Assembly (NCBI RefSeq): GCF_022565915.1
Contig: NZ_JAJOYX010000002.1
Span: forward strand, 1 to 64,000
From: Nesterenkonia sp. LB17
GTDB lineage: Bacteria; Actinomycetota; Actinomycetes; Actinomycetales; Micrococcaceae
Length of the DNA stretch: 64,000 nt
Reading direction: 5' to 3'
In this document: piece by piece, positions 43,229 to 55,825 of the stretch
Position numbering within the stretch: the stretch's first letter is position 1
Layout of the letters: each line of letters begins with the position of its first letter
The notes under the pieces: model-generated
What the model was told of the DNA's origin: nothing
The model's database searches: none
The model's input: the letters and a program-made list of their open reading frames with translations, nothing else
Program-made: the position numbers and the translations under genes

Positions 43229-44608
43229 TCAGGTGCGCTTCAGCAGCTCCGCGAAGACTCGGGCGCCGTCGTCGGCCAGGCCGTCATGGTGGAACTCGGA
43301 GGTCTCCCAGACGCTGATCCCGCCGATGAGGTCCGCGGTCTCCCAGGAGAGCTCCCGCGCCACGTACACGTCGTCGGTGTAGAGCGCCGCGGCGGTGGGC
43401 ACCCGGTTGCGGCCCAGCTGGGCCAAGTCGTAGAGCGGCTCCCAGTCCTCGACGGCGGCGAGCCGGTCCGCCGCCTCCACCAGGTCCTTCAATGTCGGGT
43501 CAAGGAGCAGGTGTTCGCGCAGGATCATCTCACCCAGCAGCAGGGGAGAGGCGCCCTCCGCGTCGAACTCCGGGAACTCGGCGCCCACCCGCTGGGCCGC
43601 CCAGCCGGTCGCGGCGCGTCCGTCGGTCAGCTTGGCGGGCTGGCCGTAGATGGATTCATGCATCACCGCGTACATCGGGTTCGCGGCGAAGGAGAGCTGC
43701 TGGCCCACCGCTGCGAGGAAGGTGTCTGAGAGCTCGGTCTGCTCCGGCCCGGTGAACGCTTCTTCGAGCAGGTAGTGCAGCGAGTCGGCGCGGGCATTGC
43801 CACCCAGCAACATCCCGACCAGCTGGAACCGGGCAGGGGTCAGCGCGGACCCGTCGAGCAGCTGCACGTGGTGGGTACGAAGGTGGGCGAAGACCGCGTC
43901 CAGGATCTCGCGGTCCTGCGGGAACCGGTCGAAGTGCTCGTAGTTCCGGGCCCGCATCTTGGCGTAGGTGGCACGGTAGACCCGGTCCGCGTGACCCGTG
44001 AGCGGGGCCAGGCCACCGGTGATCAGCGCCCGGGTTAGGGACTCAGGGGCGAAGGAGAGGTAGCTCAGCGTGGCGAACCCGCCGAAGCTCTGACCCAGCA
44101 CGCTCCAGGACGTCAGCCCCAGCGCGCGTCGGAACGCCTCGGCGTCCTTCACGATCGAATCGGCGCGGAAGTGGCGCATGTGGGCAGCCTGGGCGGCGGC
44201 GTCGCCCCGGGCGGCGAGGGAGTGCCGGGTGAGCGGGGCGGAGAGTCCGGTGCCGCGCTGATCCAGCATCAGGATCCGGAACTTGGCTCCGGCCTCGGAC
44301 ATCCAGCCGCCGAGCTTGGCCGGCCGGGTGCCCTTCCCGCCGGGGCCGCCCTGCAGGAACAGCAGCCAGGGGAGTGACTCCACATGGTCCCGGCCCTGCG
44401 CGGAGGCCTCCGCGGCGACGAACTCCCGCGCGTAGATCCGGATCCGCTCACCGTCGGGCGCCCGGTGGTCCAGCGGCGCTTGGTGGTCTAACGGCACATC
44501 GAGCCAGTGATCGGTGATCTGGGTGCCGTCGATCAGCGTGGACGTCGCCCCCGCCGTATGGGCCTCAGGTGTTCCGGAACCGGCGGCGCTGATCCCCGCA
44601 CTGGTCAT
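43229..44608 (-). CDS. Proline iminopeptidase-like alpha/beta hydrolase (S33)
   Basis: A 459-residue hydrolase with the oxyanion-hole motif LQGGPGGKGTRP, the DQRGTGLS motif, the nucleophile elbow GQSFGG and a late DDVYVARELS/EFHHDG part that supplies acid and His. These are features of prolyl aminopeptidases, which release N-terminal proline from peptides. A long helical cap lies between. It overlaps the helicase gene by 4 bases, so it is in the operon 47954 to 43229. Cytoplasmic: no signal peptide. Confidence 0.87.
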   Translation of the reverse strand: MTSAGISAAGSGTPEAHTAGATSTLIDGTQITDHWLDVPLDHQAPLDHRAPDGERIRIYAREFVAAEASAQGRDHVESLPWLLFLQGGPGGKGTRPAKLGGWMSEAGAKFRILMLDQRGTGLSAPLTRHSLAARGDAAAQAAHMRHFRADSIVKDAEAFRRALGLTSWSVLGQSFGGFATLSYLSFAPESLTRALITGGLAPLTGHADRVYRATYAKMRARNYEHFDRFPQDREILDAVFAHLRTHHVQLLDGSALTPARFQLVGMLLGGNARADSLHYLLEEAFTGPEQTELSDTFLAAVGQQLSFAANPMYAVMHESIYGQPAKLTDGRAATGWAAQRVGAEFPEFDAEGASPLLLGEMILREHLLLDPTLKDLVEAADRLAAVEDWEPLYDLAQLGRNRVPTAAALYTDDVYVARELSWETADLIGGISVWETSEFHHDGLADDGARVFAELLKRT

Positions 44609-47265
44609 CCCAGTTCGCCGACCCGGTCCATGATCACCACGGGGGCCCCGGTCTCATCCGAGGCGGTGAGGTCGATCCAGGCGTGGATGCCCCAGTCGTG
44701 GTGGGAGTCCGGGTCATCCAGGACCTGCACGGCCCGCCAGTAGCGGCGCTCCGGGTCCGGGGTGTCCTTCGGAGAGACGTCGATCCGCACCAGGCTGGGC
44801 CCGCGGGACTGGGCGTCGGTGTAGAGGTCCTCGTAGATGTTGAAGTAGGCGTCCAGCGCCTGACCCCAGCGGTCCTTGTCCCAGCCGTGCTCGGCGTCGA
44901 GCTCGGCGAGCTTCGCCTCCTTCTCCTGGGCGAAGAGCTCTGCGCGCAGGAACAGGGCGTTGCGCACCATGACCTTGAAGGCCCGCGCATTGGAGGTGAC
45001 CCGGTCCGGGTGATCCAGCGCGGAGATGTCGGCCTCCATGGCGGCGAGCTCGGCCAGCTTCTCCGGGTCATCGCCGGCCTGCAGCCGTTCCCATTCCTCC
45101 AGCAGCGAGCTGTCAGTCTGCCGGACCACTTCGCCGAGCCAGGCGAGCAGGTCTTCGAGCTCCTCGGTGAGCCGGTTCTCCGGGACCGTCTGCTTCAGCG
45201 CCTTATAGGCGTCGCTGAGGTAGCGCAGCAGCACTCCCTCGGAGCGGGCGATCTGGTAGTGGTTGACCATGGTGGTGAAGTCGAAGGCCCGCTCGAGCAT
45301 GTCGCGGACCACCGATTTCGGCTGCAGCGCATAGTCGGAGACCCAGGGTGCGCCGGTGCGGTAGATCTCGAACTGCTGGGTGAGCAGCTCGGCGAGCGGC
45401 TGCGGGTGGGTGAGCTCGTCGAGGATCCGCATCCGGTCCACATACTCCACGCCTTCGGCCTTGAGCTCGCCGATCTTCTCCGACTTCAGCTGCTTCACCT
45501 GGGCGCCGGTGATCTGGTGCGGGGTCTCCAGGATGGACTCGATCACGCTGATCACATCGTGGGCGTAGGACTCGGACTCGGTGTCCAGCAGCTCCACGGC
45601 GGCCACCGCGAAGGGCGCCAGCGGCTGGTTCAGCGCGAAGTTGTCCTGCAGGTCAAGGGTCAGGTCCACGGTGCGGCCGTCCTCATCGGGACGTTCCAGG
45701 CGCTCCAGCACCCCGGCGGTGAGCAGCTCGCGCAGGATCTGCAGCCCCTGCCGCTGCAGCTGGGCCTTCCGGGCCGGGGTCTCATCGGCGGCGAGGATCA
45801 TCCGGCGCATCGCCCGGATCGGATCCTCGGGCCGCTCCAGCAGGTGCAGCACCATCGAGTAGCTGACCTTCATCCGGGAGACCATCGGCTCCGGGGTGGC
45901 GGTGATGATCCGTTCGAAGGTCTTGTCGCTCCAGGAGACGAACCCGTCGCGGGGCTTCTTCTTCCCGGCCGAGCGGATCGCCTGGGAGACCTTCTTCTCA
46001 TCGTCGCCGTGCTTGGCGCGGGCCTTCTCGATCGAGGCGTTGTTCTCGATCACGTGCTCGGGGGCCTGGACCACCACGGTGCCGTGGGTGTCGAACCCGG
46101 CCCGGCCGGCGCGACCGGCGATCTGATGGAACTCCCGCGCGTTGAGCTGCCGGGTGCGGGTGCCGTCGTATTTGCTCAGCGCGGTCAGCAGCACCGTGCG
46201 GATCGGCACGTTGATCCCGACGCCGAGGGTGTCGGTGCCGCAGATGACCTTCAGCAGGCCCTGCTGGGCGAGCTGTTCGACCAGCCGGCGGTATTTGGGC
46301 AGCATGCCGGCGTGGTGGACCCCGATCCCGGCGCGGAGCAGCCGGTTCAGCGTCTTGCCGAAGCCCTTGGCGAAGCGGAAGGTCTCCAGCTTCACCCGGA
46401 TCGCCTCACGCTCGCCCTTGGAGACCACGTTGAGCGAGGCCAGGCCGACGGCGCGCTCGGCCGCCTCGCGCTGGGAGAAGTGCACCACGTAGACCGGGGC
46501 CTGGTGGGTGGTGACCAGCTCCTCGAGCTTGGTCTGCAGCGCGGTGGTGGAGTACTCGTAGCTCAGCGGCACCGGACGTTCGGCGCTGGAGACGGTGACG
46601 ACGTCGCGCCCGGTCCCTGCACTGAGCCGAGCCTCGAACCGGGAGGTGTCGCCCAGGGTGGCGGACATCAGCAGGAACTGTGCCCGGCTGCCGGCGGCGC
46701 CGTGGCCCGGGGTGCCGGGCTCGGCGCGGCCGGTGAGCTCCAGCAGCGGGACCTGCCAGGCCCAGCCGCGCTGCGGATCGGCGTAGAAGTGGAACTCGTC
46801 CATGATGACCGGGCCGACGTTGGCGTCGCGGCCGTCGCGCAGCGCCTCATTGGCGAGGATCTCCGCGGTGCAGCACACGATCGGGGCGCCGGCGTTGACC
46901 GAGGAGTCACCGGTGACCATCCCGACGTTCTCGGCACCGAAGATCTCCACCAGGGAGAAGAACTTCTCCGAGACCAGCGCCTTGATCGGGGCGGTGTAGA
47001 CGCTGCGCTCGCCGCGGGAGAGCGCGAAGAAGTGCGCCGCGGTCGCGACCAGGGACTTGCCCGAGCCGGTGGGGGTGGCCATGATGACGTGCTGGCCGTC
47101 GGCCAGCTCCAGGATGGCGTCCTGCTGGGCGGGGTAGAGGGTGAGCCCCTGGGTCTGGGTCCAGGCTTCGAAGGCCGCGTAGAGCTCCTCCGGTCCGGCG
47201 GGGCCTTCTCCTTCGGCGGAGGTTTCGAGCTTGTGCAGCCGCTTGGCGGCGGTCACGGCGCTCAC
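44605..47265 (-). CDS. Ski2-like DExH helicase with DUF3516 C-terminus
   Basis: A superfamily 2 RNA/DNA helicase of 886 residues. Helicase motifs: ATPTGSGKSLVA (Walker A), TAPIKALVSEKFF, VIMDEFHFYAD (DEFH box), LLMSATLGD, GTDTLGVGINVPIRTV and HQIAGRAGRAGFDTHG. The second half is the DUF3516-type region of actinobacterial homologues. Its role is unknown; a part in RNA turnover or repair is inferred from the fold. The GTG at 47265 overlaps the upstream stop as GTGA, and I prefer it. An ATG at 47283, six codons earlier, is equally open. Confidence 0.88.
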   Translation of the reverse strand: MSAVTAAKRLHKLETSAEGEGPAGPEELYAAFEAWTQTQGLTLYPAQQDAILELADGQHVIMATPTGSGKSLVATAAHFFALSRGERSVYTAPIKALVSEKFFSLVEIFGAENVGMVTGDSSVNAGAPIVCCTAEILANEALRDGRDANVGPVIMDEFHFYADPQRGWAWQVPLLELTGRAEPGTPGHGAAGSRAQFLLMSATLGDTSRFEARLSAGTGRDVVTVSSAERPVPLSYEYSTTALQTKLEELVTTHQAPVYVVHFSQREAAERAVGLASLNVVSKGEREAIRVKLETFRFAKGFGKTLNRLLRAGIGVHHAGMLPKYRRLVEQLAQQGLLKVICGTDTLGVGINVPIRTVLLTALSKYDGTRTRQLNAREFHQIAGRAGRAGFDTHGTVVVQAPEHVIENNASIEKARAKHGDDEKKVSQAIRSAGKKKPRDGFVSWSDKTFERIITATPEPMVSRMKVSYSMVLHLLERPEDPIRAMRRMILAADETPARKAQLQRQGLQILRELLTAGVLERLERPDEDGRTVDLTLDLQDNFALNQPLAPFAVAAVELLDTESESYAHDVISVIESILETPHQITGAQVKQLKSEKIGELKAEGVEYVDRMRILDELTHPQPLAELLTQQFEIYRTGAPWVSDYALQPKSVVRDMLERAFDFTTMVNHYQIARSEGVLLRYLSDAYKALKQTVPENRLTEELEDLLAWLGEVVRQTDSSLLEEWERLQAGDDPEKLAELAAMEADISALDHPDRVTSNARAFKVMVRNALFLRAELFAQEKEAKLAELDAEHGWDKDRWGQALDAYFNIYEDLYTDAQSRGPSLVRIDVSPKDTPDPERRYWRAVQVLDDPDSHHDWGIHAWIDLTASDETGAPVVIMDRVGELG

Positions 47266-47954
47266 CAGCCGCGTTCCCGCCATGCGGGGAGCTGGGCGCG
47301 TTCGGCGCCCAACGTCGTGGGGTCGCCGTGGCCGGGGTGGATGATCGTGTCGTCCTCGTAGTCGGCGAAGAGCCGGGCCTCGACGTCGTCGAGCAGCGTG
47401 GCGAAGTCTTCGGCCGACCAGGTCTTGCCGACGCCGCCGGGGAAGAGCGAGTCCCCGGTGAAGATGTGGGTGGGGCCGTCTTCGACCCGGTAGACGAAGG
47501 CCATGGACCCGGGGGTGTGGCCGCGCAGGTGGATCACGTTCAGGTCGACGCCGTCATAGGAGAGCACCTCGCCGTGGCTGAGCCGCCGGTCGATGGTGAC
47601 GTTCTTCTCGGCCTCGATGGCGGGCGCGTCCTCGGCGCCGGCCGCGGACTCCGGGCCGGAGGTTGCTGCGGCTCCGGCCCCCGGGGCGTTGAGCAGCTCC
47701 TCCAGCGCCCGGATGTGATCCCAGTGCGAGTGGGTGGTGAGCACCGCGGTCAGCTCCAGCGGGCAGGGCGTGTCCTGGGCGGCTTCAGCGAGCAGACCCC
47801 GGATGGCCCCGGCGTCGTCGGCGGCATCGATGAGCACCTGGACCCCGGACTTCTTCGCGGTGAGCAGATACACGTTGTTGTTCATCTCGGAGACCGAGAT
47901 GCGGCGAAGCGTGATCGCAGGGAGATCGTAGAGCAGAGAACTGTCAGAGGCCAT
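47262..47954 (-). CDS. Metallo-beta-lactamase-fold hydrolase (glyoxalase II-like)
   Basis: A 230-residue zinc hydrolase with THSHWDH (metal site), HLRGHTPGSMAF, FTGDSLFPGGVG and the terminal HPGHGDPT. These match the persulfide dioxygenase/glyoxalase II group. An Ala/Gly/Glu-rich insertion (about 88-115) separates the first two motifs. It is first in the short operon with the helicase and iminopeptidase. MBL-fold genes commonly lie near uvrA in related actinobacteria; here uvrA is 1.1 kb away, beyond the HAD gene. The substrate is unknown. Confidence 0.86.
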   Translation of the reverse strand: MASDSSLLYDLPAITLRRISVSEMNNNVYLLTAKKSGVQVLIDAADDAGAIRGLLAEAAQDTPCPLELTAVLTTHSHWDHIRALEELLNAPGAGAAATSGPESAAGAEDAPAIEAEKNVTIDRRLSHGEVLSYDGVDLNVIHLRGHTPGSMAFVYRVEDGPTHIFTGDSLFPGGVGKTWSAEDFATLLDDVEARLFADYEDDTIIHPGHGDPTTLGAERAQLPAWRERGW

Positions 47955-47959
47955 AGGGC

Positions 47960-48808
47960 TCAGTCTAAGGTCTGGCGACCTCGCGGAGTCACGAAGCGGA
48001 CGTACCCCGGCGCATAGGCCAGCTGCTTGGCCGGGCTCAGGATCCCGGCCGAGATCAGCGCATCTTCGAGGCGCTCCGTGGTGCTCACGATCGGGTACGC
48101 CCCGGCCTCTTCCAGCTCTCCGGCGGGGGCGTAGCCCCAGCGCACGCCGATGCAGCGCAGGCCGTGGGCTGCGGCGCCGTCCACGTCGAAGATCCGGTCA
48201 CCGACCATGATCACCCTGGCGTCGGGGGCCGTCTGGCTGAGCGGGCCCGCGGCGGGGTCCAGGCCGATCGCTTCCAGCGCGGCGCCGAGGATGGGGCCCT
48301 TGCCGTCGTGCGGGACGGACTCGTCCTCGGGGGAGCCCTGCACCGCGGCGAAGTGCTCGCGAATGCCCTGGATGCTCAGCAGCCGCTCGGCCAGTCCGGT
48401 GGGCTTCGAGGTCGCCACCGCGCAGACCACACCGGCGGCGTTGAGCGTGCTCAGCAGCTCCTCGATCCCCGGGTAGACCCGGCTCGCCTGCATGCCCTCG
48501 GCGAGGTAACGCTGCCGGTACTCCTCCACGATCGAGGGGATCAGCGCCTCGGTCACGCCGGGCAGGCTGGCCAGCGAGGTGGCCAGCGGCGGACCGACGA
48601 ACGAGTCCAGCACCTCCTGATCGGGGATCTCGATCCCGTGCACGCCCAATGCATGGACGACGCCGAGGGTGATCGCCCCGGCCGGATCGACCAGGGTGCC
48701 GTCGAGGTCGAAGAGCACCACCCGGATGTCGGAGGTGTCAGCAGCGTCGGCGGCGGAGTCGACGGTGGGGCGGGCGGTGGCAGGGGCGGCGGGGGAGTCA
48801 GAGATCAC
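47960..48808 (-). CDS. HAD-superfamily hydrolase (phosphoglycolate phosphatase-like)
   Basis: A 282-residue HAD phosphatase. The nucleophile motif is VVLFDLDGTLVDP, motif II is CAVATSKPTGLAERLL, motif III is DGKGPILGAAL and motif IV is VIMVGDRIFDVDGAAAHGLRCIGVRWGYAPAGELEEAGA, which closely follow Gph/PgmB-type enzymes with a C1 cap. The first 28 residues are an Ala/Asp-rich extension. The start is a GTG at 48808; longer versions run into the SOS-regulated uvrA upstream region. It is divergent from uvrA, with 228 bp between. Confidence 0.85.
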   Translation of the reverse strand: MISDSPAAPATARPTVDSAADAADTSDIRVVLFDLDGTLVDPAGAITLGVVHALGVHGIEIPDQEVLDSFVGPPLATSLASLPGVTEALIPSIVEEYRQRYLAEGMQASRVYPGIEELLSTLNAAGVVCAVATSKPTGLAERLLSIQGIREHFAAVQGSPEDESVPHDGKGPILGAALEAIGLDPAAGPLSQTAPDARVIMVGDRIFDVDGAAAHGLRCIGVRWGYAPAGELEEAGAYPIVSTTERLEDALISAGILSPAKQLAYAPGYVRFVTPRGRQTLD

Positions 48809-48992
48809 GGCGCCATTCTGACATGGACCGACGCGGCGTCGTCGTCGGGGTGATGAACGCCACCTCGCGCTGAGCGGCGGAATCTCCGAGCACCAGGGCC
48901 CGAAATCCGGGTCAGATGCGCGGAGAATCCGCCTTTCGACGCAGGGAGCGCCCGGTCCCGAACGCGAGGACTGCCCCCACCCCGCCCTGGCT

Positions 48993-49008
48993 TCGAACGT
49001 TTGTTCGA
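48993..49008 (+). promoter_or_regulatory. LexA (SOS) box upstream of uvrA
   Basis: TCGAACGTTTGTTCGA is a perfect inverted repeat of the actinobacterial SOS consensus CGAAC-N4-GTTCG. It overlaps the -35 box of the uvrA promoter, so LexA binding would block polymerase until DNA damage. No second copy of this motif was found in the window by eye. Confidence 0.92.
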
Positions 49009-49029
49009 ACGGGTCAGGGGTTCTACACT
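49001..49029 (+). promoter_or_regulatory. uvrA promoter
   Basis: TTGTTC (49001-49006) and TACACT (49024-49029) are separated by exactly 17 bases. The -10 box lies seven bases before the GTG start, so the mRNA is probably leaderless. The -35 box is inside the LexA operator. Confidence 0.8.
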
Positions 49030-49036
49030 GAATCAC

Positions 49037-52033
<2,997 letters not shown>

Positions 52034-52111
52034 GTGGGCCAGTTCACAGAGCGGCACCCACGTCACACAGCAGGACTACGTCGCTGATCAGCGAGTAAGC
52101 GGAGGCACCAG

Positions 52112-52822
52112 GTGAGCACCACCCCCGAGGCGCAGGAGTCTGAGCGCGTCGCCACCAATGATGCGGTCCGCAAGACCTTCGAGATCGCCGTGAAGCTGTC
52201 CTGCCGGCCCGTGATCACCGGGCTGGAGAACACCCCCGCCGAGGGCGGGTTCATCGTCGCCTCCAACCACCTCTCCTTCCTGGACTCGGTGCTGATCCAG
52301 GCGCTCTTCCCGCGCACCGTGAGCTTCTTCGCCAAGGCCGAGTACTTCAATCAGACCGGGGTCAAGGGCCGCGCGATGAAGCTGTTCTTCGAATCCGTCG
52401 GCTCGGTCCCGGTGGAGCGCCAGCGCCAGTCCGCCTCGGTGGAGGCGCTCTTCGAGCTGGGCGCCATCGCGCAGGCGGGCCACGGCGTCGGGATCTACCC
52501 CGAGGGCACCCGCAGCCGCGACGGCCGGCTCTACCGCGGCAAGAACGGGGTCGGCTGGCTCGCCGTGGCCACCGGGCTGCCCGTGATCCCGGTCGGGCTG
52601 CGCGGCACCGAGGCGCTGCAGAAGCCGGACTCCAGGATGGTCCGACCACGGAAGTTCGAGATGCACGTGGGGGAGCCGCTGCAGTTCCCGCAGCTGGGCA
52701 AGAAGCACCCGCTGCCGGCCCGCCGGGCGGCCACCGAGCAGATCATGGACGCCATCGCCGCGCTCAGCGGCCAGGAGCGGGTAGCCAGCTACAACGCGCC
52801 GCCCGCCGAGGCCGATGGCTGA
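52112..52822 (+). CDS. 1-acyl-sn-glycerol-3-phosphate acyltransferase-like (PlsC family)
   Basis: A 236-residue acyltransferase with the catalytic NHLSFLDS (H-x4-D) and the glycerol-phosphate binding PEGTRSRDGRLYRGKNG motifs, plus VIPVGLRG. It would acylate lysophosphatidic acid or a related acceptor in phospholipid or glycolipid synthesis. GTG start with GGAGG nine bases upstream. Its 3' end overlaps uvrC by 8 bases, so both are probably transcribed together downstream of uvrA. Confidence 0.9.
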   Translation: MSTTPEAQESERVATNDAVRKTFEIAVKLSCRPVITGLENTPAEGGFIVASNHLSFLDSVLIQALFPRTVSFFAKAEYFNQTGVKGRAMKLFFESVGSVPVERQRQSASVEALFELGAIAQAGHGVGIYPEGTRSRDGRLYRGKNGVGWLAVATGLPVIPVGLRGTEALQKPDSRMVRPRKFEMHVGEPLQFPQLGKKHPLPARRAATEQIMDAIAALSGQERVASYNAPPAEADG

Positions 52823-54860
52823 CCCCACCTCCTACCGACCTCGCACCGGGGAGATCCCCACCAACCCCGGGGTCTACCGCTTCATCGACCCGCACGGCCG
52901 GGTGGTCTACGTGGGCAAGGCCAAGAACCTGCGCGCCCGGCTGAACTCCTACTTTTCCCGGGTCGCCACCCTGCACCCGAAGACCTACGCCATGGTGCAC
53001 GCCGCCTCCAGCGTGGAGTGGACCGTGGTCGGCTCCGAGCTCGAGGCGATCCAGCTCGAATACACCTGGATCAAGCAGCACACCCCGCGGTTCAACATCA
53101 TGTACCGCGACGACAAGTCCTACCCCTACCTCGCGGTCACCATGAACGAGAAGTACCCGCGGGTCCAGGTGATGCGCGGGGACAAGAAGCCCGGGGTGAA
53201 GTACTTCGGACCCTTCTACCCGGCCAAGGCGATCCGCGAGACCGTGGACACCATGCTGCGGGTCTTCCCGGTGCGCAGCTGCTCCGCCGGGGTGTTCAAG
53301 CGCGCCAAGGCCTCCGGCCGGCCCTGCCTGCTGGGCTACATCGGCAAGTGCGCTGCGCCCTGCGTGGGGGAGATCAGCGAAGAAGACCACCGCAGGCTCG
53401 CCGAGGAGTTCTGCGAGGTGATGGCCGGGCGCCCCGGCCCGCAGGTCCGCCGGATCACCAACGAGATGAAGGCCGCCGTGGCCGAGCTGCGCTACGAGGA
53501 CGCCGGCCGGCACCGCGACGACCTCGAGGCCATCCGGCGGGTCTTCGAACGAAACTCCGTGGTGCTCTCGGAGGACACCGAGGCCGACATCTTCGCCTTC
53601 GCCGAGGACGAGCTCGAAGCAGCCGCCCAGGTCTTCCACGTCCGGCAGGGCCGGATCCGCGGTCAGCGCGGCTGGGTCGTGGAGAAGGTCGAGGACACCG
53701 ACGCCGGCGCGATGGTCGAGCAGCTCCTGATGCAGGTCTACGGCTCCATGGCCGACACCGAACGGATCCCGCCCGAGGTGCTGGTCCCCGCCCTGCCGGA
53801 CAATGCCGAGGAGATGACCGCCTGGCTGCGCCAGCTGCGCAGCGACTCGGGCGAGGGTCGGGCGCAGATCAGCCTGCGCGTGCCCCAGCGCGGCGACAAG
53901 GCCGCCCTGCTGGGCACCGTGCAGGAGAACGCATCCCAGGCGCTGGCCCTGCACAAGGCCCGGCGCAACTCCGACATCACCACCCGGTCCGCCGCGCTGC
54001 GCGACCTGCAGGAGGCGCTCGGCGCCGCCGAGCCGCTGCTGCGCATCGAATGCTTCGACATCTCGCACACCTCCGGCACCAACGTGGTCGCCTCGATGGT
54101 GGTGCTCGAGGACGGGCTCGCGAAGAAGCGCGACTACCGGCGCTTCTCGATCAAGGGCGACGCCGCCCGCGATGACACCTCCGCGATGTACGACGTGATC
54201 ACCCGCCGCTTCGCCCGACACCTGAAGGACCAGGCCCAGTCCGACGCCGCGGTGCCGGTGGCCGAGTTCGCGGAGCCTGCGCCAGCGGAGCCTGTGACAG
54301 CGGAACCCGTGAGTTCTGTTGCGGCGGCGGGGGAGCCTGCTGAAGCCGCCGAGGCCAGGGACTCCACGGTGGTCGAGCGCGAGGCCGAACGCTTCGCCTA
54401 CCCGCCCAGCCTGGTCGTGGTCGACGGCGGCCAGCCGCAGGTCAACGTGGCCCGGCAGGCACTCGATGACCTCGGGATCACCGACCTGCCCGTCGTCGGA
54501 CTGGCCAAGCGGCTCGAAGAGGTCTGGCTGCCCGGGGACGACTTCCCGCTGGTGCTGCCGCGCTCCTCCGAGGCGCTCTACATGCTCCAGCGGATCCGCG
54601 ACGAGGCCCACCGGTTCGCCATCGCCTACCACCGCTCCAAGCGGTCCAAGGCGATGACCGCGTCTGCGCTGGATGAGGTGCCGGGCCTGGGGCCGAGCCG
54701 CCGCGCCGCCGTCGTCGCACACTTCGGCTCCGTCGCGAACCTGAAGAAGGCCAGCCTGGAGGAGATCATCGAGGTCCCCGGGCTGGGCCGCGACACCGCG
54801 CAGAAGATCCTCGACCACCTCACCGCCGAGGCCCCCGCACCGGCGAAGGGCCCGGCCTGA
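52815..54860 (+). CDS. uvrC: Excinuclease ABC subunit C
   Basis: The dual-incision nuclease of excision repair, 681 residues. The GIY-YIG 3' nuclease is at about 15-95 (NPGVYRFIDPHGRVVYVGKAKNLRARL), a Cys-containing segment at 155-180 (CLLGYIGKCAAPC), a UVR motif near 215-250, the RNase H-like 5' nuclease (IECFDISHTSGTNVVASMVVLEDG and VVVDGGQPQVN) and tandem helix-hairpin-helix motifs at the end (VPGLGPSRRAAVVAHFGS). Between the two nuclease segments lies an Ala/Glu/Pro-rich insertion (about 478-522) that is absent from most UvrC proteins. Confidence 0.97.
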   Translation: MADPTSYRPRTGEIPTNPGVYRFIDPHGRVVYVGKAKNLRARLNSYFSRVATLHPKTYAMVHAASSVEWTVVGSELEAIQLEYTWIKQHTPRFNIMYRDDKSYPYLAVTMNEKYPRVQVMRGDKKPGVKYFGPFYPAKAIRETVDTMLRVFPVRSCSAGVFKRAKASGRPCLLGYIGKCAAPCVGEISEEDHRRLAEEFCEVMAGRPGPQVRRITNEMKAAVAELRYEDAGRHRDDLEAIRRVFERNSVVLSEDTEADIFAFAEDELEAAAQVFHVRQGRIRGQRGWVVEKVEDTDAGAMVEQLLMQVYGSMADTERIPPEVLVPALPDNAEEMTAWLRQLRSDSGEGRAQISLRVPQRGDKAALLGTVQENASQALALHKARRNSDITTRSAALRDLQEALGAAEPLLRIECFDISHTSGTNVVASMVVLEDGLAKKRDYRRFSIKGDAARDDTSAMYDVITRRFARHLKDQAQSDAAVPVAEFAEPAPAEPVTAEPVSSVAAAGEPAEAAEARDSTVVEREAERFAYPPSLVVVDGGQPQVNVARQALDDLGITDLPVVGLAKRLEEVWLPGDDFPLVLPRSSEALYMLQRIRDEAHRFAIAYHRSKRSKAMTASALDEVPGLGPSRRAAVVAHFGSVANLKKASLEEIIEVPGLGRDTAQKILDHLTAEAPAPAKGPA

Positions 54861-54929
54861 CGCAGGGCCTCAACAGTGGCCTGAACCGGGGCTTCACCCG
54901 ATTCGTGCCAGCCAGATAGGCTCTTCAGC

Positions 54930-55823
54930 ATGGATGTTGGTCTGACCCCGGTGAAGCCTCCCGAGAACGAACTGTTGATCGTCACCGGCATGTCCGGTGC
55001 CGGCCGAACCACGGCCGCCCACGCCTTAGAGGATCTCGGCTGGTACGTGGTCGAGGGGCTCCCGCCGGAGCTCATCACCACCATGATCGACATCATCTCC
55101 CGGCACCCCGGATCCATGGAGAAGCTCGCCGTGGTCATCGACGTGCGCACCCGCGCGCTGTTCTCCGACATGCTCGGCGCCCTGGAGCAGCTCAAGGCCA
55201 CCGGCGTGACCTACCGGATGCTCTTCCTGGACTCCTCCGACGCGCTGCTGGTCCGCCGCTTCGAACAGGGCCGCCGCCCGCACCCGCTGCAGGGCTCCGG
55301 GCGGATCCTCGACGGCATCACCGCCGAGCGTGACCTGCTCAAGGACGTCAAGTCCGCCGCCGAGATCGTGCTCGACACCACCGACCTCAACGTCCACGGC
55401 CTGGCCCGGGAGATCACCGAGATCTTCAACGAGGACGGCCCGGTCCAGCTCCGGCTCAACGTGATGAGCTTCGGCTTCAAATACGGGGTCCCCGCCGACG
55501 CCAACTTCATCGCCGACATGCGCTTCATTCCCAACCCGCACTGGGTGCCCGAGCTGCGCGCCTTCACCGGCCTGGACTCCCAGGTCAGCGAGTACGTGCT
55601 GGGCAATGAGGGCACCGGCGACTTCCTGGCCAACTACGTCGAATCGCTGCGCCCGGTCATCGAGGGCTACCGGCGGGAGAACAAGCACTACGCCAACATC
55701 GCGGTGGGCTGCACCGGCGGCAAGCACCGCTCGGTCGCGGTCTCCGAGGAGCTCGCCCGCCGGCTGGACCAGCTGCCCAACGTCACGGTGAACACCATCC
55801 ACCGTGATCTGGGACGTGAGTAG
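54930..55823 (+). CDS. rapZ: RapZ/YvcJ-family RNase adapter (nucleotide-binding)
   Basis: A 297-residue P-loop protein. The Walker A motif is GMSGAGRTTA, with Arg instead of the usual Lys, as commonly seen in actinobacterial members. The middle part carries LFLDSSDALLVRRFEQGRRPHPL, and the C-terminal half has MSFGFKYGVP, RFIPNPHW and CTGGKHRSVAVSE. In other bacteria the family binds sRNA or UDP-GlcNAc-type ligands to couple cell-wall precursor levels to gene control. It sits in the conserved uvrC-rapZ-yvcK-whiA order, two bases before yvcK. Confidence 0.94.
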   Translation: MDVGLTPVKPPENELLIVTGMSGAGRTTAAHALEDLGWYVVEGLPPELITTMIDIISRHPGSMEKLAVVIDVRTRALFSDMLGALEQLKATGVTYRMLFLDSSDALLVRRFEQGRRPHPLQGSGRILDGITAERDLLKDVKSAAEIVLDTTDLNVHGLAREITEIFNEDGPVQLRLNVMSFGFKYGVPADANFIADMRFIPNPHWVPELRAFTGLDSQVSEYVLGNEGTGDFLANYVESLRPVIEGYRRENKHYANIAVGCTGGKHRSVAVSEELARRLDQLPNVTVNTIHRDLGRE

Positions 55824-55825
55824 GG

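Noticed and set aside
44683-47361. 892-codon open frame on the plus strand opposite the helicase gene
   Set aside because: It is a mirror of the high-GC codon bias: the protein is Gly/Val/Leu/His-rich without any motif, and the minus-strand helicase has all its conserved motifs.
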